From Opitutales bacterium (lineage in GTDB: Bacteria; Verrucomicrobiota; Verrucomicrobiia; Opitutales; Coraliomargaritaceae), in contig JANQXM010000039.1 of the NCBI GenBank assembly GCA_030729385.1, forward strand, positions 1 to 64,000: 64,000 bases of DNA. The letters are read 5' to 3'. A model generated the notes under the pieces. That model searched no databases, had not been told where the DNA came from, and saw only the letters and a program-made list of their open reading frames with translations. Positions 57,288-64,000 of the stretch are shown here, one piece after another (position 1 is the stretch's first letter; each line of letters starts with the position of its first letter). A program made the translations under genes and the position numbers.

Positions 57288-58640
57288 ATGGGCAAATATT
57301 TTGGAACAGACGGTATACGTGGTAAATTTGGTGGAGAATTCATCAACCCGGATTTCGCGTATCGAGTGGGTTCAGCTTTGGGCTGTTTTCTAGCTCAGAA
57401 AAATTCTAGTGCGGGTTATAATGTGATCATCGGACGGGACACTCGTATTAGTGGATCTGAGATTTGTGATGCTTTAACACGAGGGTTGAATGCACATGGC
57501 GTCTTTGTTCATGATACGGGTATCGTGCCCACACCTGCGGTTGCGCAATCGGTGATTGAGCAACACGCTGACTTAGGTATTACGATTACAGCTTCGCATA
57601 ACCCCGCTTCTGATAACGGAATTAAGCTTTTCAATTCTAAGGGGCATAAGTATGACGATGCGGTGGAGGCTCAGATCGAAGCGTTGATCGATGCGGAGCC
57701 AAATCCTCCAAAGGAATTGCCGCTGCCGAAATCGTATCCATTGGATGGTGCTTCGTTTTATATCAATTATCTACGTTCGCTGATGGATCAGAACTGTATG
57801 CGTAGTTGGAGCATCGTATTGGACACGGCGAATGGAGCCACCTGCGAGACTTCGCCATCGGTCTTTAAGCGATGGGGCGCGACTCTACATCTGATCGGAG
57901 ACAATCCAGATGGTGAGAATATTAATTCCGGTGTAGGTAGTGAGTATCCTGTGGCATTGGGCGAATCAGTCCGTTCGCATGGTGCCAATATTGGTATTGC
58001 CCATGATGGCGACGGTGATCGTCTAGTTGTTTGCGACGAGAAGGGGGATGTCGTTGATGGAGATGTTTTACTCGGAATTTTTGGCTTACATGCGCTGCGT
58101 TCCGGTGCGCTGAAGCAGAATACTTTAGTGGCTACGATCCAGAGTAATTTGGGTTTGGATGACGCGATCCGCCAAGCAGGCGGGAAGGTCGAGCGTGTAG
58201 ATATTGGTGACCGAAATGTTGCCAGTAAAATGCGTGAGATCGGTTCGAATATCGGCGGCGAAAATTCGGGGCATATTATATTTTCTGATTTTGCTAGCAC
58301 GGGAGATGGGCTGTTGGCTGCCGTCAAGTTGATCGACTTGATGTGTAAAACTCACAAAACGCTCTCAGAGTTGACTCAAGAGATCACCTTATTCCCTCAA
58401 AAGACCCTTAACTTGAAGGTAGAAGAGAAGCTGCCATTGGAATCACTGCCTCAGCTGACAGCGGCGATTGAGCAGGTGGAGTCTGCATTCGGTGAAGAGG
58501 GGCGAGTGCTTGTCCGTTATTCCGGGACTGAGCCCAAGTTGCGTCTGTTGGTGGAAGGAAAGATCGAAAAAGATGTTCTGGAGGCACTTGCCCAGATTGA
58601 AAAAGCGGTTCGTCAGGATCTGACCGTAATTGATGATTGA
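57288..58640 (+). CDS. glmM: Phosphoglucosamine mutase (GlmM)
   Basis: GlmM interconverts glucosamine 6- and 1-phosphate for UDP-GlcNAc. 450 aa, start MGKYFGTDGIRGKFG. The phosphoserine loop is TASHNPASDNGIKLF, the metal loop is HDGDGDRLV, the sugar-binding loop GGENSGHII, and the C-terminal phosphate site RYSGTEPKLRLLVEG. It lies between trpD and a TPR gene (54 bp later) and supplies precursor for peptidoglycan and lipid A. Confidence 0.97.
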   Translation: MGKYFGTDGIRGKFGGEFINPDFAYRVGSALGCFLAQKNSSAGYNVIIGRDTRISGSEICDALTRGLNAHGVFVHDTGIVPTPAVAQSVIEQHADLGITITASHNPASDNGIKLFNSKGHKYDDAVEAQIEALIDAEPNPPKELPLPKSYPLDGASFYINYLRSLMDQNCMRSWSIVLDTANGATCETSPSVFKRWGATLHLIGDNPDGENINSGVGSEYPVALGESVRSHGANIGIAHDGDGDRLVVCDEKGDVVDGDVLLGIFGLHALRSGALKQNTLVATIQSNLGLDDAIRQAGGKVERVDIGDRNVASKMREIGSNIGGENSGHIIFSDFASTGDGLLAAVKLIDLMCKTHKTLSELTQEITLFPQKTLNLKVEEKLPLESLPQLTAAIEQVESAFGEEGRVLVRYSGTEPKLRLLVEGKIEKDVLEALAQIEKAVRQDLTVIDD

Positions 58641-58694
58641 CCGATCAGCCTTCATTCAGCACCAATAGAGTCTTATCCCCTTTTATTTTTTATT

Positions 58695-60101
58695 ATGGAA
58701 GAAGTTGCCTTACAAGACCTCGATACTCGGCTCCAAAAGCAGATTGAAAATGCTCGCAAAGCCATCGACAAAAACCCGACATACGCGATTGATATTCTGA
58801 TCAATATCGTGGGTCGTAACCCTAATTGCCTAGATGCGCGCAAGTTTTTGCGTCAAGCGCAGCAGCGATCGAAACAAGGTAAGTCGAAGGGCTTAGGTAA
58901 ATTTATCACCAAGATGACGAGCATCCCATTCTCTATGGGAGGCGACTCGAAGGTGAAAAAAGATCCCGCGAAAGCGATGGAGTCTGCCGAGCAAATGTTG
59001 GGCGCCGACCCATACAATCCTGTAGCCCACCGACTCCTTGGAGCTGCTGCAGAAGCAATGGAATTGAGTGAAACTGCTGCTTTTGCCTATGAGGAATTGC
59101 GCAAGATCGAACCGGACAATTCAGAAAATGTGAAGGCACTGATGCGTGCCTACATTACTTTAGGTAAAAGTGATGAAGCCATCCGTATTGGTGATGCCGC
59201 TTATAAAAAGAACCCAGCTGACGACGAGATCCAAGGTCTCATCAAAAAAGCATCCGTTGAACAATCGATCAACAAGGGGAAGTGGGAAGATGATAAGGGC
59301 TTCCGCGATAAACTTAAGGACGAAGAAGAAGCCAACAAGCTTGAGCAAGCTGGCCGTGCGAAGACTGGCGATGCTGGTTTACGTTCAATGATTAGTGAAG
59401 TGCTTGAAGCGGTTGCTGATCAGCCAGACAACATGAACCATTATCGTGACCTTGCGAGTTACTACCGCAAGTTAAAGGAATTCGATAATGCACTCCTGTG
59501 GGTTGGTAAAGCTCGTCAATTGGATGCGGGTCGTGCCGACGTGAATTTGGAGCGTCTCACTGTATCACTCACACGTGAGAAAATGTCCACAGCCATCGAA
59601 GTCGTGCAGGCCACACTTGAGGCTGATCCCGAAAACGCTGCAGCTAAAGCAGAACTTGAAAAGCTTCAAACTGAGGAGCACGCTTTCCGTCGCGAGCAAT
59701 CCGAGAGCTTGGTTCAACGTTATCCGAATGAGTTTGGCTATCGTTTTGAACTCGGTGAACTATACTTCGAGGATGGTGAAATCGATAAGGCGATTAAGGA
59801 ACTTCAGTTGGCTCTGCGTAGCCCCAAGGTTCGTGTCAGTGCTTTGATTCTTCTTGGTAAAGCGTATCAACAGAAAAACTTCTTCGACCTCGCTGCGGAG
59901 CAACTCACTATTGCGAAGTCTGAAATTCCAGGCATGACCGACCAGAAGAAGGACGTCCTTTACTCACTCGGCACCTCATACGAGCAGCAGGGTGATATGG
60001 ATAAAGCCATGGCTGAATTCAAGGCCCTCTATGGAGCGGATATCAGCTATCGTGACGTCGCGCAAAAAATCGACGACTTCTACTCCAAGAAGAACGGTTA
60101 A
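58695..60101 (+). CDS. Large cytoplasmic TPR-repeat protein
   Basis: A 468 aa soluble protein with several TPR-like units: QKQIENARKAIDKNPTYAIDIL, AEQMLGADPYNPVAHRLLGAAAEAM, AYITLGKSDEAIRIGDAAYKKNP, LASYYRKLKEFDNALLWVGKARQLD, LGELYFEDGEIDKAIKELQLAL. A charged stretch (GKWEDDKGFRDKLKDEEEANK) sits mid-protein. No signal peptide. It follows glmM and ends at a strong terminator. No specific family recognised; a scaffold role is inferred. Similar TPR proteins occur in Opitutae by recall. Confidence 0.8.
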   Translation: MEEVALQDLDTRLQKQIENARKAIDKNPTYAIDILINIVGRNPNCLDARKFLRQAQQRSKQGKSKGLGKFITKMTSIPFSMGGDSKVKKDPAKAMESAEQMLGADPYNPVAHRLLGAAAEAMELSETAAFAYEELRKIEPDNSENVKALMRAYITLGKSDEAIRIGDAAYKKNPADDEIQGLIKKASVEQSINKGKWEDDKGFRDKLKDEEEANKLEQAGRAKTGDAGLRSMISEVLEAVADQPDNMNHYRDLASYYRKLKEFDNALLWVGKARQLDAGRADVNLERLTVSLTREKMSTAIEVVQATLEADPENAAAKAELEKLQTEEHAFRREQSESLVQRYPNEFGYRFELGELYFEDGEIDKAIKELQLALRSPKVRVSALILLGKAYQQKNFFDLAAEQLTIAKSEIPGMTDQKKDVLYSLGTSYEQQGDMDKAMAEFKALYGADISYRDVAQKIDDFYSKKNG

Positions 60102-60124
60102 GTTTTTTCAGATTATTATTTCTC

Positions 60125-60160
60125 AAAAGCACAGGTCATGCGACCTGTGCTTTTTTGTTT
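60125..60160 (+). terminator. Rho-independent terminator after the trpD-glmM-TPR operon
   Basis: AAAAGCACAGGTC-ATGC-GACCTGTGCTTTT is a perfect 13-bp stem running into TTTTTTGTTT, 23 bp past the TPR gene stop. Confidence 0.94.
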
Positions 60161-60276
60161 TAAGGTTATCGTCTAGCTGTCTCGATCAAGAGATCAGGGT
60201 TTCTAGCGCCATTTTACGCTCACTTATCGAATTCCGCTTGCAACTAACCTGAACTCGCCTAACTCATACAGGAAGT

Positions 60277-61530
60277 ATGAAAATCGTTCTCGCTTACTCT
60301 GGAGGTTTAGACACTTCCGTCCTCGTTAGCTGGCTCAAGGAGCATTATTCCGCTGAGATTATTACCTACGCCGCCGATGTCGGTCAGGAGGAAGAACTCG
60401 ACGGTCTTGCCGAAAAAGCCAAAGCCACTGGTGCTTCCGCGCACTACACACTCGATCTAGTCGACGAGTTTGCTCGTGACTTCATCTACCCGATGATGCG
60501 CGCCAACGCGATCTACGAGGGGCAGTATTTCCTCGGCACTTCGATTGCGCGTCCGCTCATCGGTAAAGCTCACGTTGAAATCGCCGAAAAAGAAGGCGCA
60601 GACGCTGTCGCACACGGCGCAACTGGCAAGGGCAACGACCAAGTTCGTTTCGAGTTGGCCTACGCAGCGCTGGCACCACAGCTTCAGATCATTTCCCCTT
60701 GGCGGATGAAGGAGTTCCGCAAGGCGTTCCCTGGTCGCACGGAAATGATTAATTACTGCCGTGAGCATAACATCGACGTTGAAGCCAGTGCTTCGAAGCC
60801 ATACTCGATGGACCGCAACTTACTCCACATTTCTTACGAAGCAGGTATCTTAGAGGATCCTTGGTTCGATCCGACTACTGAGGACAACAAAGGCATGTAT
60901 AAGCTCACAGTTGACCCTCAGGACGCACCTGATGAGGCACAATACATCGAGCTCGATTTCGAGCAGGGTGACTGTGTAGCTGTAGACGGTGTAGCGATGA
61001 TACCCTCACAAGTGATGAAGCATCTCAACAAGATCGCTGGTAAGCATGGTATTGGCCGAGTCGATATTATCGAGAATCGTTTCGTTGGCATGAAGAGCCG
61101 CGGCGTCTATGAGACACCGGGCGGCACCATCCTTATGCAAGGACACCGCAACATGGAGTCGCTTACAATGGACCGCGAGCTCATGCACTTGCGTGATAGC
61201 TTGATCCCACGCTACGCACAGCTTGTCTACAACGGTTTCTGGTATGCGCCAGAGCGTGAGGCGCTACAGGCATTTATCGACGATTCACAGAAGACAGTCA
61301 CCGGCACCGTGCGCTTGAAGCTATACAAGGGCAACGTCACCACAGTTGGGCGTAAGTCTCCACTTTCGCTTTATGATGAAAATATCGCTTCCATGGAAGG
61401 CGTCGATAGTGATTACAATCCAGACGATGCCAGCGGTTTCATCCGCCTCAACGCGCTTCGCCTCCGTCGTCGTGCCATTGCTCAAGGTGGCCCAGAAATC
61501 GCCTCTGAGAGCAAAGTAAAGCGCAGCTAA
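60277..61530 (+). CDS. argG: Argininosuccinate synthase
   Basis: ArgG joins citrulline and aspartate with ATP. 417 aa, start ATG 60277 with AGGAAG just upstream. The ATP pyrophosphatase P-loop is [16 protein letters not shown], followed by [13 protein letters not shown], the [14 protein letters not shown] citrulline/aspartate-binding block, and [17 protein letters not shown] near the C-terminus. It is a single gene between two terminators; argC and argJ are at the other end of the window. Confidence 0.97.
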   Translation: MKIVLAYSGGLDTSVLVSWLKEHYSAEIITYAADVGQEEELDGLAEKAKATGASAHYTLDLVDEFARDFIYPMMRANAIYEGQYFLGTSIARPLIGKAHVEIAEKEGADAVAHGATGKGNDQVRFELAYAALAPQLQIISPWRMKEFRKAFPGRTEMINYCREHNIDVEASASKPYSMDRNLLHISYEAGILEDPWFDPTTEDNKGMYKLTVDPQDAPDEAQYIELDFEQGDCVAVDGVAMIPSQVMKHLNKIAGKHGIGRVDIIENRFVGMKSRGVYETPGGTILMQGHRNMESLTMDRELMHLRDSLIPRYAQLVYNGFWYAPEREALQAFIDDSQKTVTGTVRLKLYKGNVTTVGRKSPLSLYDENIASMEGVDSDYNPDDASGFIRLNALRLRRRAIAQGGPEIASESKVKRS

Positions 61531-61550
61531 GCACTGTTCAGCTAATTTTC

Positions 61551-61589
61551 AAAAGCCCTGCCGGTTAATAACCAGCAGGGCTTTTTAGT
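61551..61589 (+). terminator. Rho-independent terminator after argG
   Basis: AAAAGCCCTGC / GCAGGGCTTTT, an 11-bp stem with an inner GGTT-AAT-AACC hairpin, followed by TTTTTAGTT. It lies 20 bp after the argG stop. Confidence 0.93.
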
Positions 61590-61632
61590 TAAGAAAGTGA
61601 ATAGGCATTTAGCAGGAGCCGGTATGCACAAA

Positions 61633-61663
61633 AAACGGCGAGGAGATAGACTCCACGCCGTTT
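61633..61663 (-). terminator. Rho-independent terminator after efp
   Basis: AAACGGCG-A-GGAG / CTCC-A-CGCCGTTT stem; on the minus strand it is followed by TTTTTTGTG. It lies 25 bp past the efp stop. Confidence 0.9.
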
Positions 61664-61688
61664 AGAAATGTTGATTTGTATGCGCTCT

Positions 61689-62246
61689 TTATGCGCGACC
61701 CATGTAGGAGCGGTCGGCAGTGCTGACTTTGAGCACATCGCCTTCTTTGATGAAGAGGGGCACCTGAATGGTGAGACCCGTCTCTAGAGTGGCTGGCTTT
61801 TGCACGTTACTGGCGGTGTCGCCTTTCACGCCTTCAGCGGACTCAATTACTTTCATCTCGATGGAAGCGGGGAGGTCGATTGAGATCGGTTTATCGTTCA
61901 CGTGGAGGATGCTGTAAACCTGCGTCTCAACGAGGAAATCCTTGGCATCTTCAACGAGTGCTTCGTCGAGGATGATGTCTTCAAAGGTTTCAGGCTCCAT
62001 GAAGTGATACTCGTTGCCATCGACGTAGCTGAACTCGAGCTTCACCATGTCGGTGTGCATGATCTCAACGGAGTCCGTGGTGCGGATCTTGGTGTTGGTG
62101 CTGGCGCCGGAACCTAGATTGCGCATCGTAACTTGCATGAAGCCGGCCTGGCGACCTTGTGTGCGGTGCTGCACGTCGAGCACGAGGTGCGGTGAACCTT
62201 GATAGTTGAGGACCTTGCCTTTGCGGACTTCTGTGGGTGATGCCAT
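61689..62246 (-). CDS. efp: Elongation factor P (Arg32-type)
   Basis: EF-P relieves ribosome stalling at polyproline. 185 aa with the three beta domains: KOW-like N-domain (KGKVLNYQGSPHLVLDVQHR), middle (MVKLEFSYVDGNEYHFMEPETFEDI), and OB C-domain (VQKPATLETGLTIQVPLFIKEGDVLKVSTADRSYMGR). At the tip of the N-domain loop, HRTQGRQAGFMQV, residue 32 is Arg, not the lysine used by EpmA-modified EF-P. The loop also lacks the usual P-G-K-G form. Single leftward gene with its own terminator, divergent from menD. Confidence 0.95.
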   Translation of the reverse strand: MASPTEVRKGKVLNYQGSPHLVLDVQHRTQGRQAGFMQVTMRNLGSGASTNTKIRTTDSVEIMHTDMVKLEFSYVDGNEYHFMEPETFEDIILDEALVEDAKDFLVETQVYSILHVNDKPISIDLPASIEMKVIESAEGVKGDTASNVQKPATLETGLTIQVPLFIKEGDVLKVSTADRSYMGRA

Positions 62247-62357
62247 TGTTGTGTGTATGAATTAGAGGTTAAAAAGCTGTTCGATTTGTCAGTGTGTTGA
62301 AGGACTGTCAAGCTTGGCTGTTTTGGGAAGGCTTTTGTCTGCTGTGAAGTTGACTAC

Positions 62358-64000
62358 ATGATTGTCATTAGCGCTAAATCGGCTTTCGTTGGTGGCGTGG
62401 CTGATACCTCTACGATAACTTTTGATGCACTGGCATGTTCGACCGTAAACTCGGCTTGGGGTGCTTTGACGATGGAAGTCCTCACTCGTTTGGGAGTGGA
62501 GACAGTCGTGGTTTCACCAGGGTCGCGGTCAACACCGCTGACTGTGGCGGCGGCTCGCAATGCCAAGCTTGAGGCGATTCCTGTTTTGGATGAGCGCTCG
62601 GCAGGTTTCTTTGCGCTAGGTATCGCCAAGCGCACGCGCAAGCCAGTTGCTCTTGTGTGCACCTCTGGTTCAGCGGCGGCGAATTACTTTCCAGCTGTGG
62701 TGGAAGCTTCGATGAGCGGCACGCCGCTGTTGATTTTAACGGCTGATCGCCCACCGGAGCTGCGAGACTGTTCGTCTGGGCAGACGATTGATCAGTTTAA
62801 ACTCTATGGCGATTACGCACGGGCGTTTTTTGAAGTCGCGATTCCGGAAGTGCGGCCTGAGATGTTGGCATATTTACGGCAGACGCTCGTGCATGCGGTG
62901 AACCGTGCGCAGCATGATAATCCGGGGCCCGTGCAATTAAACTTTCCATTCCGTGATCCTTTGGCACCGGTTGCAGGTGCTGAGGTGGTCGAGGCTGCAA
63001 CGCTTGAGGCGGCTGCATCGGTCATTACCCGCCCATGTGAATCGGTGGCTTGTGGTGCTAGTTTCGATGCGGTGGCGATTGAGCGACTTGCCAGCCATGA
63101 ACGTGGTTTGATCGTGGTCGGTGGTATCAATCCGCGAGATGGGGATGAGTCCTTTGCCGATGCGGTGGCGATGCTATCGCAAAAGCTGGGTTGGCCGGTA
63201 TTCAGCGATGTGATCAATCCATTGCGTGGGCATGCGGGAGAGAACCCCGCGTTGGTGGCTCACTATGATGCGTTTTTGCGACGCCCCGACGCGGTGGCTT
63301 CAATGCAACCGACGGCGATCCTACAAATGGGTGCCTTGCCCACAAGTAAAGTGCTGCGTGCTTGGTTGAGTGATTTAGATGCGGTTTCGTTTTTGGTTTT
63401 GGATCGTCCTGTTAATTCTGACCCATTGCATCGTGTGGCGACTGTCTTGCGCGGAGAAGCACACACTTTGGCCGAGCTGTTGCCGCATCAACGAGTAGAT
63501 CCTGATTGGATCCCTAATTGGGCGCAGTTGGAACGCGAACAAGCTGCAATCATCGATGCTCGCCTTGAGGCTGAGGAGCGTATGTTTGAGGGTAAAGCGG
63601 CTTGGTTGCTCTCGCGGCATATTCCGGTAGGGACCTCTGTATTCCTCGCGAGTAGCATGAGCGTGCGCTATGCAGAGTATTTCTGGTGTGCGGGTAATCG
63701 TGCCTGTTCTGTTTTTGCCAATCGCGGAGCCAATGGCATTGATGGCACTTTAGGCACCGCAATGGGCGTGGCGCATGGTGGTGAACCTGCTGTGTTACTG
63801 ACTGGTGACTTGGCATTCTTGCACGATAGCAATGCGCTTTTAGCGGCTCGTGAATTGAAGGGCAGCTTGACTGTTGTCCTCATCAATAACAATGGCGGCG
63901 GTATTTTTGAGCATCTGCCAATTGCATCGATGGAGCCACCCTTTGAGGCCTATTTTGCGACGCCGCAGACGGTGAATCTTGAAACGCTATGTCAGGCGCA
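62358..64000 (+). CDS. menD: 2-succinyl-5-enolpyruvyl-6-hydroxy-3-cyclohexene-1-carboxylate synthase (MenD), partial
   Basis: MenD is the thiamine-dependent second committed enzyme of menaquinone synthesis. The gene runs off the right edge; ~547 codons are present from ATG 62358. Motifs: VVVSPGSRSTPLTVAAARN, TSGSAAANYFPAVVEASM, LTADRPPELRDCSSGQTIDQ in the N-domain, and in the C-domain LLTGDLAFLHDSNALLA with VVLINNNGGGIFEHLPI, the TPP-Mg site. The N-terminus has ~25 extra residues before the family start; a later in-frame Met may be used. Absent from the ORF track because it has no stop. Confidence 0.95.
   Translation, partial: MIVISAKSAFVGGVADTSTITFDALACSTVNSAWGALTMEVLTRLGVETVVVSPGSRSTPLTVAAARNAKLEAIPVLDERSAGFFALGIAKRTRKPVALVCTSGSAAANYFPAVVEASMSGTPLLILTADRPPELRDCSSGQTIDQFKLYGDYARAFFEVAIPEVRPEMLAYLRQTLVHAVNRAQHDNPGPVQLNFPFRDPLAPVAGAEVVEAATLEAAASVITRPCESVACGASFDAVAIERLASHERGLIVVGGINPRDGDESFADAVAMLSQKLGWPVFSDVINPLRGHAGENPALVAHYDAFLRRPDAVASMQPTAILQMGALPTSKVLRAWLSDLDAVSFLVLDRPVNSDPLHRVATVLRGEAHTLAELLPHQRVDPDWIPNWAQLEREQAAIIDARLEAEERMFEGKAAWLLSRHIPVGTSVFLASSMSVRYAEYFWCAGNRACSVFANRGANGIDGTLGTAMGVAHGGEPAVLLTGDLAFLHDSNALLAARELKGSLTVVLINNNGGGIFEHLPIASMEPPFEAYFATPQTVNLETLCQA

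Noticed and set aside
57788-58327. 179-aa minus-strand ORF over glmM
   Set aside because: Shadow of glmM; Ser/Pro-rich frame artefact.

Overview
The window looks like chromosomal housekeeping DNA from a Gram-negative, LPS-bearing bacterium. My best placement is Verrucomicrobiota, class Opitutae (Coraliomargarita/Puniceicoccales-like). This rests on gene content and remembered protein style, not on a database search. Supporting signs are a sigma-70 factor with a long Lys/Ala-rich histone-H1-like N-terminus, LPS and outer-membrane genes (waaA, lptE, a bamD-like gene, a pagL-like gene), menaquinone synthesis (menD), and biosynthetic genes scattered singly (argCJ, argG, thrB, trpA, trpD, hisI, purC). 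I see no prophage, integrase, transposase, rRNA operon or CRISPR array. There is one tRNA, tRNA-Glu(UUC).

Layout. 1-5.2 kb: argC-argJ (argJ runs off the left edge), rplM-rpsI, then rpoZ, smpB and thrB, with yicC convergent. 5.2-12.5 kb: a leftward block of TPR lipoprotein, dnaG, rpoD, small lipoprotein, tatA and a HAD phosphatase. 12.5-16.5 kb: rightward DUF362-like exported protein, an isolated nuoA, a PTS-EIIA/diadenylate-cyclase fusion, and trpA. 16.5-19.5 kb: two unrecognised small envelope genes and parE. 19.6-30 kb: M48 protease, exported EEP-fold enzyme, metallo-beta-lactamase-fold protein, accA, TPR protein, C4 zinc-ribbon coiled coil, topB, DUF2959 lipoprotein, NAD-dependent dehydrogenase, zinc-ribbon membrane protein. 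30-38.8 kb: gyrB-gyrA, waaA, YdjM-like membrane protein, PagL-like deacylase. 38.9-44.5 kb: two SPFH proteins with a membrane partner, queG, a trypsin-like protease. 44.6-49.5 kb: tRNA-Glu, purC, ABA4-like membrane protein, membrane-bound metallophosphoesterase, tkt. 49.6-56 kb: hisI, then leftward rpmF-plsX-fabH-bamD-lptE, with elbB and uppP. 56-64 kb: trpD-glmM-TPR, argG, efp, and menD running off the right edge.

How the genes fit together. Several neighbourhoods link the cell envelope to core growth: rpmF-plsX-fabH joins ribosome and fatty-acid/phospholipid synthesis to outer-membrane assembly factors in one apparent transcript, and glmM, uppP and waaA feed peptidoglycan and LPS. Replication and transcription genes cluster as dnaG-rpoD and gyrB-gyrA, with a second type IIA topoisomerase B subunit (parE) and topoisomerase III nearby.

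The most unusual items are: the EIIA/c-di-AMP-synthase fusion; the H1-like tail on RpoD; a DnaG that has lost three of its four zinc ligands; a metallophosphoesterase with degenerate metal motifs; an Arg32-type EF-P; and short dispersed palindromic repeats in the gene gaps, one copy of which appears to carry a nested insertion.
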